This document shows, piece after piece, positions 18,052 through 25,040 of a stretch of 64,000 nt of DNA. Source of the stretch: Oribacterium sp. WCC10 (GTDB taxonomy: Bacteria > Bacillota > Clostridia > Lachnospirales > Lachnospiraceae); assembly GCF_900113415.1 (NCBI RefSeq), contig NZ_FOPH01000009.1, positions 1 through 64,000 of the forward strand, in the 5' to 3' direction. Each line of letters starts with the position of its first letter. Within the stretch, counting starts at the first letter, position 1. Below the pieces are notes generated by a model. The model searched no databases. It was not told the DNA's origin and was given only the letters and a program-made list of their open reading frames with translations. A program made the position numbers and the translations under genes.

Positions 18052-18087
18052 TAAAAACTGCAGATAATCCTATGGACTACCTGCAGT
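18052..18087 (-). terminator. terminator after the truncated oxidoreductase
   Basis: ACTGCAG (18057-18063) pairs with CTGCAGT (18081-18087), extended by G-U pairs; the minus strand continues with TTTTTATT. Confidence 0.75.
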
Positions 18088-18096
18088 CTATATACA

Positions 18097-18681
18097 CTAT
18101 TTAACACCTGTTACACAAAATGTATCATCCACGTTCTTTAAGCCTCTTTTCCATGTAGAGTGCCAGGAACTTGATGTGTAATACTTTTCCGGCCGATACC
18201 AATCCGTCACGATCCAGTTCACACGCTTTAGTTCACCGTATTTTCCGCTTTTCAGAATTTCTTTAAGCTTTATATAAACCGGTGAGGTTCTCTGATTAAA
18301 AACAATGGAAAACACCTTTCCGGATTTATCAGCCGCCTCCTCCATATTCCTTGCCTGCCGGCTGTATACCCCTGAAGGCTTATCTGTCAGAACATTTAAA
18401 CCATGTTCGAATGCCTTAACCGCGATATCTTCATGTGAAATGTGAGGTGTGGCAATAACCACTGCATCAAGCCTTAAAACACCCTTTTCCGCTTCTTTAA
18501 AAATATCATCTGCCGAATCAAAAACCGGCACACCCGAATCCACAGCAGCTTTAAGCATCCCGCTATATGGCGGACGCATTCTGGTAAGTGCTGCAAGTTC
18601 CATCCCCTTTATCTTTCCATCAAATATCAGGGAAGCATATTTGCTCCCCATATTACCCACTCCTATCACAGCTGTCTTCAT
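18097..18681 (-). pseudogene. truncated Gfo/Idh/MocA-family oxidoreductase
   Basis: 194 residues: a complete NAD(P)-binding Rossmann half ('AVIGVGNMGSKYA', 'VVIATPHISHEDIAVKAFEHGLNVLTDKPSGV') and the first part of the substrate domain up to 'YYTSSSWHSTWK'. Family members run to about 350-390 residues, and at that point normally continue with a GGG(V/A)L...H(N/Q) block; here the frame turns into an unrelated short tail (RGLKNVDDTFCVTGVK) and stops. The missing C-terminal half is not found downstream before the terminator, so this is a deletion product. The conserved 'EKP' is 'DKP' here. Confidence 0.75.
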
Positions 18682-18706
18682 ATCATCACCACTATTCTTT
18701 AATTTT

Positions 18707-18724
18707 ATGACTGAGTGTCAAAAG
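18707..18724 (-). repeat. partial copy of the tail repeat
   Basis: The minus strand reads CTTTTGACACTCAGTCAT, one base short of the tail motif seen at 6.9, 16.5 and 30.3 kb. It sits in the gap between the truncated oxidoreductase and the Uma2 gene. Confidence 0.45.
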
Positions 18725-18746
18725 ACCATATAGTACCATTATGCGC

Positions 18747-19535
18747 TCAAGCTCTCACCTTCGAAAAGTCGATGCTGCATTTTCCACCGGATATGCCCAC
18801 AGGTATCTCTGCATCAAAGTCATACTGCTTCGGGGCATAGTCTTCATCCATAAACTCATGAACATAAACTGTTCTATGCTTGGAATCTATGATCCAGTAC
18901 TCCTTCACTCCGGCATTCTGGTATTTATATAGTTTAAGTACCATATCCTTGCTTCTGGAGGAAGGTGACAATATCTCAACCACCATTTCCGGTGCACCTT
19001 CATATCGTATACCGTTTTCGTCATATTCTCCGCAGATCACCAGAAGATCCGGCTGCACCATTGTGTAATTATCTTTATCCAGTCTTACATCGCAGGGGGA
19101 GAGATAGACCTCACATGGCATGTTATGCTTTGAAGCACATTCCCTAAATAAAACAAAAAGATCACCAAGTATCCTCTGATGAGTCAGAGACGGAGCTCCC
19201 ATATCATAAATAACCCCATCTATAAGCTCAACCCTCCGGTCATCTGGTATGGCATAGTAATCATCTATGGTATATCTCTTTTTTCCCCCCTCTGCCGAAT
19301 ATGCCACTGCTGTTTCAGATACCATACCACTTTCGGGATATGTCACTTTTGTATAGTCAACAAGTCCATCACCAAGAACTTTTGAAAGCGCATCTATGGT
19401 AAGTTTTCTGGGTGCGGTGGTTTCTCCGCTCATTATCTTCTGAACAGTTCCCAGGGGGACACCTGAAAGCTTTGACAGCATCTCATTGGTATAACCCTTT
19501 TCGGTTTTTTTCTTTTTCATCTCCTCAATAGTCAT
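18747..19535 (-). CDS. XRE-type HTH fused to Uma2-family nuclease-like domain
   Basis: 262 residues. Residues 1-60 are a Cro/CI-type HTH ('GYTNEMLSKLSGVPLGTVQKIMSG'). After a linker, about 90-262 is a Uma2 (DUF820) domain with PD-(D/E)XK-like residues: Glu in 'RVELIDGVIYDM', Asp in 'QPDLLVICG' and Glu in 'MVVEILSPSSRSKD', then 'KYQNAGVKEYWIID'. The fold is that of restriction-endonuclease-like proteins, but no activity is established for most members. AGGAGG precedes the ATG. The palindrome at 19654-19699 upstream is a candidate for the HTH to bind. Confidence 0.85.
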   Translation of the reverse strand: MTIEEMKKKKTEKGYTNEMLSKLSGVPLGTVQKIMSGETTAPRKLTIDALSKVLGDGLVDYTKVTYPESGMVSETAVAYSAEGGKKRYTIDDYYAIPDDRRVELIDGVIYDMGAPSLTHQRILGDLFVLFRECASKHNMPCEVYLSPCDVRLDKDNYTMVQPDLLVICGEYDENGIRYEGAPEMVVEILSPSSRSKDMVLKLYKYQNAGVKEYWIIDSKHRTVYVHEFMDEDYAPKQYDFDAEIPVGISGGKCSIDFSKVRA

Positions 19536-19653
19536 AATCGTACCTCCTAAGCGAATTCACAAATTCTGCTTTTAAATCTGACATGAAGATGTAATCCGGA
19601 TTGGCTGATATGTACTTTCGATTATAACCTGTTTATTTTTATCAATCAACCAT

Positions 19654-19699
19654 ATTTGGATATTATATTGATATCCGAATATCCATATAATATCCAAAT
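19654..19699. promoter_or_regulatory. nested palindrome, candidate operator upstream of the HTH-Uma2 gene
   Basis: ATTTGGATATTATAT (19654-19668) and ATATAATATCCAAAT (19685-19699) are perfect 15-bp arms. The 16 bases between them contain GATATCCGAATATC, itself nearly palindromic, so GGATAT/ATATCC half-sites occur four times in 46 bp. It lies 119 bp upstream of the Uma2 start. Not followed by a T run that would suggest a terminator. Confidence 0.5.
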
Positions 19700-19776
19700 G
19701 ATACTTTTGCGGTACTTAAGCTATCCATGTTTAAACCGTGTTTTTTCAATTGTGATTGTGCTAAAAAAGAAAGGAT

Positions 19777-19863
19777 ATGTCTGCCATTCCCAACCCGGAA
19801 TCTCAAAAAGTAAAGGAATTATCAGAAAGTATATATAAATTTCAGAAATCCTTCGGGATATAA
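19777..19863 (+). CDS. 28-residue ORF near the left border of the mobile element
   Basis: ATG at 19777 with AAAGG 3-7 nt upstream begins MSAIPNPESQKVKELSESIY and ends KFQKSFGI. It may be a small gene or the stump of a gene cut when the element inserted about 40 bp downstream; no continuation is visible on the far side at 30.3 kb. Unrecognised. Confidence 0.3.
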   Translation: MSAIPNPESQKVKELSESIYKFQKSFGI

Positions 19864-20040
19864 TGATTCTATTACATACGTTTAAGAGCGCTGCTCCTGT
19901 TGCTACTTGTCAATAGTTTATTGTACTTTTTCTTGTGGAAGTGCCTAAAATCCGCTCTAAATCTAGACTGACATAACATGACTTTTTCATAAAAAACTGT
20001 AGAGAATTTCCCCGATATATGTTATTCTATCCACAGGCTG

Positions 20041-20052
20041 TTTGATGTCGCA
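20041..20052 (+). promoter_or_regulatory. half-site of the ORF6N-associated palindrome
   Basis: TTTGATGTCGCA is one half of the 27-bp palindrome found inside (20308-20334) and after (21013-21039) the ORF6N gene. It lies 32 bp before the GTG start, where a repressor could act. Confidence 0.4.
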
Positions 20053-20083
20053 GCCATATAACATTTTTTAGAGGATAACAACA

Positions 20084-21010
20084 GTGGCAAAAGAAAAAGA
20101 TACAGAAAAGAATGAAATGGCTTCCGTATCTGAAACCGTAATAAGGAGCTTAATCCATACCGTCCGTGGCCAGCAAGTAATGTTGGACAGTGACTTGGCT
20201 ATGCTTTATCAAGTCGAAACCAGAAGGCTGAATGAAAGTGTAAAGCGTAATATTGGTCGTTTCCCTGAATCTTTCTGTTTTCAAATGACCAAAGAAGAAT
20301 ACAACTCTTTGAAGTCGCAAATTGCGACATCAAACAATGAGGGACGTGGTGGTCGAAGGAAGCTCCCATTCTGCTTTACAGAGCCTGGAATAGCCATGCT
20401 ATCCGCTGTTCTTCACAGCGATACGGCGGTCAACGTTAGCGTCCGTATAATGAATACCTTCGTTGAAATGCGTAGGTTCATATCAAATAACGCCCTGCTA
20501 TTTGAAAAAATCAGCAATGTTGAATTGAAGCAGCTAGAATTCCAAAAGGAGACAGATGCAAAATTTGATAAGGTATTCGACTACATCTCAGATCATGCTG
20601 AGTCTGAGCAAAAAATATTCTATGATGGTCAGATTTACGACGCTTTCAGCCTAATAGCATCTCTGATTCAAAAAGCCAAGAAGAACCTGTCGTTGATTGA
20701 TGGATACGTTGATATTAAAACTCTTAATCTTCTAGCCAAGAAAAAGAAGGGCGTTGATGTAACAATATACACTCACCCCAAAACAACTTTGAGCCAGACC
20801 GATATCAGCAATTTCAACCGCCAGTATCCTAGCCTGACTGTCAAAGGAACAACTATATTCCATGACCGTTTTCTGGTAATTGATGATACTGATGTATATC
20901 ATATTGGAGCCTCCATCAAGGACGCCGGCACAAAATGCTTCGGAATAACTCTGATTCAGGATAAACAGATGGCCAGCGACCTAATCAAGAGACTTAAAAC
21001 AATAAAATAA
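20084..21010 (+). CDS. ORF6N-domain DNA-binding protein
   Basis: 308 residues, GTG start with GAGG 9 nt upstream. The ORF6N domain fills about 15-110 ('IRGQQVMLDSDLAMLYQVETRRLNE'-like block, 'LPFCFTEPGIAMLSAVLHS'), a domain common on phages and mobile elements. After a helical linker, the C-terminal 120 residues form an alpha/beta unit with 'FHDRFLVIDDTDVYHIGASIKDAG', as in many chromosomal ORF6N proteins. Likely a regulator. Oddly, the codons for KSQIATSN are written as a near-perfect 27-bp palindrome that recurs just after the stop codon. Confidence 0.85.
   Translation: MAKEKDTEKNEMASVSETVIRSLIHTVRGQQVMLDSDLAMLYQVETRRLNESVKRNIGRFPESFCFQMTKEEYNSLKSQIATSNNEGRGGRRKLPFCFTEPGIAMLSAVLHSDTAVNVSVRIMNTFVEMRRFISNNALLFEKISNVELKQLEFQKETDAKFDKVFDYISDHAESEQKIFYDGQIYDAFSLIASLIQKAKKNLSLIDGYVDIKTLNLLAKKKKGVDVTIYTHPKTTLSQTDISNFNRQYPSLTVKGTTIFHDRFLVIDDTDVYHIGASIKDAGTKCFGITLIQDKQMASDLIKRLKTIK
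20308..20334. promoter_or_regulatory. 27-bp palindrome inside the ORF6N gene
   Basis: TTTGAAGTCGCAA-A-TTGCGACATCAAA (arms shown separately) has 13-base arms with one mismatch about a central A. It is the same sequence, with three changes, as the copy at 21013-21039, and lies in the codons of the conserved SQIATSN segment. Confidence 0.55.
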
Positions 21011-21012
21011 TT

Positions 21013-21039
21013 TTTGATGTCGCAATTTGCGATATCAAA
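21013..21039. promoter_or_regulatory. 27-bp palindrome just after the ORF6N stop codon
   Basis: TTTGATGTCGCAA then TTTGCGATATCAAA; nearly palindromic and matching the intragenic copy. It starts 2 bp after the stop. No T run follows, so a protein-binding site is as likely as a terminator. Confidence 0.5.
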
Positions 21040-21084
21040 CGAATAGAGTATCCACAGGAGCCGAGCAAAATCGGCTCCTTAGTT

Positions 21085-21282
21085 TTAGCAGCTACAATCT
21101 GCTCTAAGCACCCTTTTCAGCTTCTGTGAAAAGGTCTGTCCCTGCTCCTTGAAATGAAGATTAGCAACATAGGTAGTCTTGCCTATAGTACGTGATATTG
21201 TGCATGTGGGCATAGAAAAAGCGCAGGTATCATAGCTGACAACTGCGCCTTCCTGCTCATTCATTATTCTGTTGTTTTCCAT
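21085..21282 (-). CDS. TnpW-like small transposon protein
   Basis: 65 residues. The C-terminal 'TISRTIGKTTYVANLHFKEQGQTFSQKLKRVL' pattern (given in part) matches the TnpW family of short proteins carried by clostridial integrative elements; function unknown. GGAGG lies upstream of the ATG, 15 bp after the relaxase gene ends, so it is the last gene of the mobilization transcript. A Cys-rich tail (ADCSC) ends the protein. Confidence 0.65.
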   Translation of the reverse strand: MENNRIMNEQEGAVVSYDTCAFSMPTCTISRTIGKTTYVANLHFKEQGQTFSQKLKRVLRADCSC

Positions 21283-21297
21283 TCATAACCTCCGTTC

Positions 21298-22839
21298 TTA
21301 CCTTTCCAAAGAGCTGTGCTTTCTGGAAGGTACTCGTTCACGTTCCTGCTGTCTTGTTTTCTGGTGCTCGTCATTGGTGCGCTCACGCTGTTCATTAGCC
21401 CTGTTATAGTCAATGACTTCTACGCAAGCCAGTTCTCCGATTTCTTTGTTCAGCAGTTCCTCAATATCCATGCGCTTATCAAAAAGAACATCCACATCCT
21501 TTGACCACTTATCCCTGTCAATCTTCTCGATCTTTGGGATCACCTTTCTGAACTCCTTAAGTTGGGCAGGATACTGTTCAAGCATAGCCTTGTTTTCCCT
21601 GTCAAACTTCCACTTGGCAACACCTTTAAGACTCTCACTCTTTCTGAAAGCATCAAGGTATGGCTTAAATCTGTCGTATGCTTCAATCTTTGCCATAACA
21701 GCTTTTAACTCCTTGCCATAACCGTTATAGGTTTCAGCCAGCTTGTTATACTCGTCAGTATGTCCCTTGGAAAAAGTATGGAGCTCTTCAAAATCCCTAA
21801 TGTCGTTCTTTTCCAAAAAGCTGAGCATGTTCTTCGGATCCTGAAGGAGCTGTCTGTTGGAAACTTTTCTAAGATAGAACCCACTTACCAGAGGTAGCTG
21901 TAGGAATTTATGGCGCTTAACAACTGCATCTATAAGCTCCACAATTTCATTCTTAACTTCTGCAACCTTTTGGACAGCAGCCTTCTTATAATTCTCAACC
22001 GCAGCAGTAGTGATGTTGATAAACTTGGAAAGACCTCTAAGCTCCATAACCTTGCGATTATAGTCACCGCGCTCAGTATGGATGCCTTTGTTCTCCAGAG
22101 CATTGGCTTCACTGCCAAGATGGATAGTCGGCAAAGCATCAATTCCGAGTTCCTTGAAAGACCTGTGCTCCCAAGTCTCGTCAATCTTAAGAGCGGCATT
22201 GATTTCATTAATCAGATCTCTCAGATTCTTTCTCCACTCTTTGGCTTTGCCCTTGTCATTCCAGTCAGTGACCTGCTCCGTCCTGCAAGCGTAATTCTTA
22301 CCCCTGCGGATTTTATTTCCGTTTTCATCAAGGATATAAACCTTACGCTGCTTTGGTAGCCATTTACCATTTTCATCCATAGCTCTAAGAGTCATGAGAC
22401 AATGAAAATGCAGATTGCGCTGTCCATGCTTGTTGACCGAATCATGAATCGCCCACTCACAGCACATTCCCTTGGAAACAAAATTGTCATTAACATACTG
22501 CCTGACAGCCCTCTCCGCAACTTCATATGACCAGCTATTTGGAAGGGATGCTTTCATCATCCTGCAAAGCTGGGCATTCTTATTTTTCTCTACCATCTCA
22601 ACAGCATTCCAGAGTACGTTGGGATCCTGATATTCTCTCGGGGCGTTGTCTGGGAGATTGACCTCTTTGTGCACCAGATCCTCTTTTGCGTCTGGGTAAT
22701 AAGTGTGACCATCATATTCGCTATAACGCTTTTCTCGATCCATATAGCCCGAGGCATCTACAGCAGATCCGCCCCCTCCGCCTTTACTTCCACCTCCACG
22801 GCTTACTACGGATATTCGCGTGCTCAAGAACTTCGGCAT
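21298..22839 (-). CDS. MobA/MobL-family relaxase (MOBQ)
   Basis: 513 residues from the ATG at 22839, chosen for GAGGAGG 7 nt upstream. The N-terminal 200 residues are the relaxase: Gly/Ser-rich 'VVSRGGGSKGGGGGSAV' loop with 'ASGYMDRE' and the HUH metal site 'RNLHFHCLMTLR' (His144, His146). It nicks one strand at oriT and carries it to the recipient. The rest is helical and charged, lacking a primase. The oriT at 23021-23060 upstream fits the MOBQ class. Normal length for compact clostridial MobL proteins. Confidence 0.9.
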   Translation of the reverse strand: MPKFLSTRISVVSRGGGSKGGGGGSAVDASGYMDREKRYSEYDGHTYYPDAKEDLVHKEVNLPDNAPREYQDPNVLWNAVEMVEKNKNAQLCRMMKASLPNSWSYEVAERAVRQYVNDNFVSKGMCCEWAIHDSVNKHGQRNLHFHCLMTLRAMDENGKWLPKQRKVYILDENGNKIRRGKNYACRTEQVTDWNDKGKAKEWRKNLRDLINEINAALKIDETWEHRSFKELGIDALPTIHLGSEANALENKGIHTERGDYNRKVMELRGLSKFINITTAAVENYKKAAVQKVAEVKNEIVELIDAVVKRHKFLQLPLVSGFYLRKVSNRQLLQDPKNMLSFLEKNDIRDFEELHTFSKGHTDEYNKLAETYNGYGKELKAVMAKIEAYDRFKPYLDAFRKSESLKGVAKWKFDRENKAMLEQYPAQLKEFRKVIPKIEKIDRDKWSKDVDVLFDKRMDIEELLNKEIGELACVEVIDYNRANEQRERTNDEHQKTRQQERERVPSRKHSSLER

Positions 22840-22951
22840 GTTTCCACCTCCTCTCGGCAGCACGCAAAGCTCTCAGGGCACGATAACGGCGAAGCTCGAC
22901 GTTATCATGGTCTGTGAGAGGACAATAGGGTAGGCGCTTTCTTCTGCGCCG

Positions 22952-22974
22952 AAGGGGAAGTGTAGCTTCCCCTT
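22952..22974. repeat. hairpin between oriT and the relaxase gene
   Basis: AAGGGGAAG (22952-22960) and CTTCCCCTT (22966-22974) form a perfect 9-bp stem with a 5-base loop. Without a clear T run on the minus strand it is probably part of the transfer-origin region or a stem protecting the relaxase message. Confidence 0.5.
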
Positions 22975-23020
22975 TTGGACATGCACAGCATGGACAATGC
23001 CCTCCGCAGGAGTCCCCCGG

Positions 23021-23060
23021 AAGGGCGCACATACCATCGGAGATGGTATATCTGTGCGCA
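23021..23060 (-). other. origin of transfer, MOBQ/RSF1010 type
   Basis: On the minus strand an inverted repeat ATACCATC-TCC-GATGGTAT (23031-23049) is followed directly by GTGCGCCCTT (23021-23030). The RSF1010-class nic region is an inverted repeat followed by TAAGTG/CGCCCT, here TATGTG/CGCCCT, which predicts the nick between 23028 and 23027 on the minus strand. It sits immediately upstream of the MOBQ relaxase gene, as expected. Confidence 0.75.
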
Positions 23061-23084
23061 CCCAATAAATTGGGTGGAAAAACA

Positions 23085-23429
23085 TTAGCGGTTGTCAGTA
23101 CGGTTCGCCTCATCGCCAGTCACCTCGCTTTCGATGGTTTTGCTCTGTGGATGTGTAGCTCTGAACTTGATGTCACTGATCACTTTTTTACACTCCGTTG
23201 TAGCCAGAGCAGCCTTAAGGATCTCGTTCATCTCGTCCTCTTCGAAGCTGTAGCACTCAGGGAAATACTTGTGCACAACACCCCCCATCATGTACTTGTG
23301 GCGGTTCTCGATTCTTCTTCGAGCCTCGTTTGCTTTCTTCTTCTCCTGAGTAAGACGATTCTTTGCCTGCTGGAGCTGCTTCTCCGCAGCCTCCACACCC
23401 TTGTTTGCCGTGTTGTTTGTATCAATCAT
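23085..23429 (-). CDS. DUF3847-type mobilization accessory protein
   Basis: 114 residues. A coiled-coil N-terminus ('AAEKQLQQAKNRLTQEKKKA') leads to 'RRIENRHKYMMGGVVHKYFPE', matching the DUF3847 proteins that sit upstream of MobA/MobL relaxases. A role in relaxosome assembly at oriT is the usual guess, not shown. AGGAGG lies 7 nt before the ATG. The 245 nt between this gene and the relaxase hold oriT. Confidence 0.75.
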   Translation of the reverse strand: MIDTNNTANKGVEAAEKQLQQAKNRLTQEKKKANEARRRIENRHKYMMGGVVHKYFPECYSFEEDEMNEILKAALATTECKKVISDIKFRATHPQSKTIESEVTGDEANRTDNR

Positions 23430-23477
23430 GTGTAAACCTCCTGTGATAAAATATTTATTGTCCTGCGCAGGGCAAAG

Positions 23478-23508
23478 AAAAAAGGACTATTCCACTTTGG
23501 AATAATCC
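23478..23508 (-). terminator. terminator of the MBOAT-SGNH operon
   Basis: GGACTATTCCA (23484-23494) pairs with TGGAATAATCC (23498-23508, one G-U); the minus strand continues with TTTTTTCTTTG. It insulates the cargo operon from the transfer genes. Confidence 0.85.
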
Positions 23509-23530
23509 TCTTTGCTTTACTCTGCCGAGC

Positions 23531-25036
23531 TTAATATCTTGTCATTGTTTTTTCTTCAACTGTTGTATTGATATTCACCTTATCAATTATCTGCTTGAAG
23601 TCACTATCATATACAACTATATCTATTCCTGTATTTTGATTTCCACACTCCGTTCCGTTTATCACCATTGAAAACATCTGATAATTCGGAAGCATATTAG
23701 TAGTATCAATTAAAAAATTATATATCATTTTTCCGTTACGAATAGTTCCAGAAAAAGCTATATCCTCACTGGTCATTTTTTCAATAATACTATCTGATTT
23801 GACTGCACAATAATGATTTCCTTCTGGTATACTTCTCAAATCTGTCGCAAATCCTAGAGCAAACCACCTATTAGCCATGTCCTCATCAACAAAGCTCCCA
23901 ATATTTCTACCCGAAAAGACAAAAATGTCATAATCACTGTCATTCAATCGTTCCAAATACTCATATATATTTGTTGTTTCTGACAATTTTATATTGTTGA
24001 CTTTATGAATATAAATTTCCCTGCTCTTATCAAAAGAGGAATCCGACTTCGTACTAATCCCGTATTCATTAAGCAGTAATTCGCCTAAATAGTTAGAAAT
24101 CTTTTCTGCACCAATGTAATTTGGATGCCCATATCTATCAGCTTCCGCACTATAACCTATTTCATGGTAAAGGTTCTCTTCATTAAAGTCGTAAAAAGGA
24201 ATATTATGTGCATCGGCATATTCCTTCGTGGATTTATATCTTGCAATAGATTCGCCATAAGGAATATTAACAAAAATGAGTTTTATGCCCTCTTCTTCGC
24301 ACAGATTTACTATCTTCCCAAGGTACTCATCTGCAATTACCACCATAGGTTCTGCTTCAACAGAATCTACATCTCCTTCGCTGAATGTTGCATCCGCAGC
24401 CCCAGGAGAAGTTCCGCCCAAAGCAGAGAAGCCTTTAATCCCACCATGATCCACCATTTCTGCCTCTGTATAATCGTTTTCACCAAGGCTTGTCCATCTA
24501 GTGTGATATCGAATATTAGTGAACGGGAAGCTCAATCCGCTTTGTGTAGGATCAACTTTTTCTATTGCCATGCCAGCCTCAAACTTAAGTGGTGATAACT
24601 TCATGCTATCCATAGGTTTACGAACTACACCTTCACTACAATTCATGTCATTATAAACATACGCATCTGTGTATTTATGAAACGTATATGTATCTATAAC
24701 TACAGCTTCTGGTGACTGATATTTAAGAGCTTCTTTTAACCAATAATATGTTATTACAAGGCTTTGTTGTTCGCATCCCAGATTATAGCTACGGATTCCA
24801 TAATTATCGTAAACCACCTGAGGGTTAAACGAAGATACAGCATGTGAACTTCCAAAAAATAGCACCTCAACAGTATTTTTATCTAATTTGTAAAAGTCTT
24901 GATAAGTGTTTGTTGTGGGCCAGCTTTCATTGTAATAATACTTTGGCATCAACCATCTGTTTACCACTAACACACAGAACAGAGCCAGTGTAACAAATAG
25001 TATACATTTAATGCCAAGCAATATTCTCTTTTTCAT
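23531..25036 (-). CDS. membrane-anchored SGNH-type acyltransferase/esterase with ILEI-like C-terminal domain
   Basis: 501 residues. The ATG at 25036 is preceded by GGAGGA inside the last codons of the MBOAT gene (the reading frames overlap by a start/stop of 4-8 nt), so the two are translationally coupled. One N-terminal membrane helix (about 8-30) is followed by an extracytoplasmic DltD/AlgX-like SGNH domain: 'EVLFFGSSHAVSSF' with Ser64, and 'YGHPNYIGAEKIS' holding the Asp/His region. Residues about 350-500 ('DSDYDIFVFSGRNIG', 'GIDIVVYDSDFKQIIDKV') resemble the ILEI/FAM3 fold seen in similar clostridial proteins. Likely completes O-acylation of a surface polymer with the MBOAT partner. Confidence 0.8.
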   Translation of the reverse strand: MKKRILLGIKCILFVTLALFCVLVVNRWLMPKYYYNESWPTTNTYQDFYKLDKNTVEVLFFGSSHAVSSFNPQVVYDNYGIRSYNLGCEQQSLVITYYWLKEALKYQSPEAVVIDTYTFHKYTDAYVYNDMNCSEGVVRKPMDSMKLSPLKFEAGMAIEKVDPTQSGLSFPFTNIRYHTRWTSLGENDYTEAEMVDHGGIKGFSALGGTSPGAADATFSEGDVDSVEAEPMVVIADEYLGKIVNLCEEEGIKLIFVNIPYGESIARYKSTKEYADAHNIPFYDFNEENLYHEIGYSAEADRYGHPNYIGAEKISNYLGELLLNEYGISTKSDSSFDKSREIYIHKVNNIKLSETTNIYEYLERLNDSDYDIFVFSGRNIGSFVDEDMANRWFALGFATDLRSIPEGNHYCAVKSDSIIEKMTSEDIAFSGTIRNGKMIYNFLIDTTNMLPNYQMFSMVINGTECGNQNTGIDIVVYDSDFKQIIDKVNINTTVEEKTMTRY

Positions 25037-25040
25037 ACAA

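Noticed and set aside
22784-23113. Arg-rich 109-codon frame on the minus strand between DUF3847 and relaxase genes
   Set aside because: It runs through oriT and the relaxase start in another frame and has no good ribosome site. Its C-terminal part (LTDHDNVELRRYRALRALR) looks protein-like, so it is not excluded, but oriT explains the region better.
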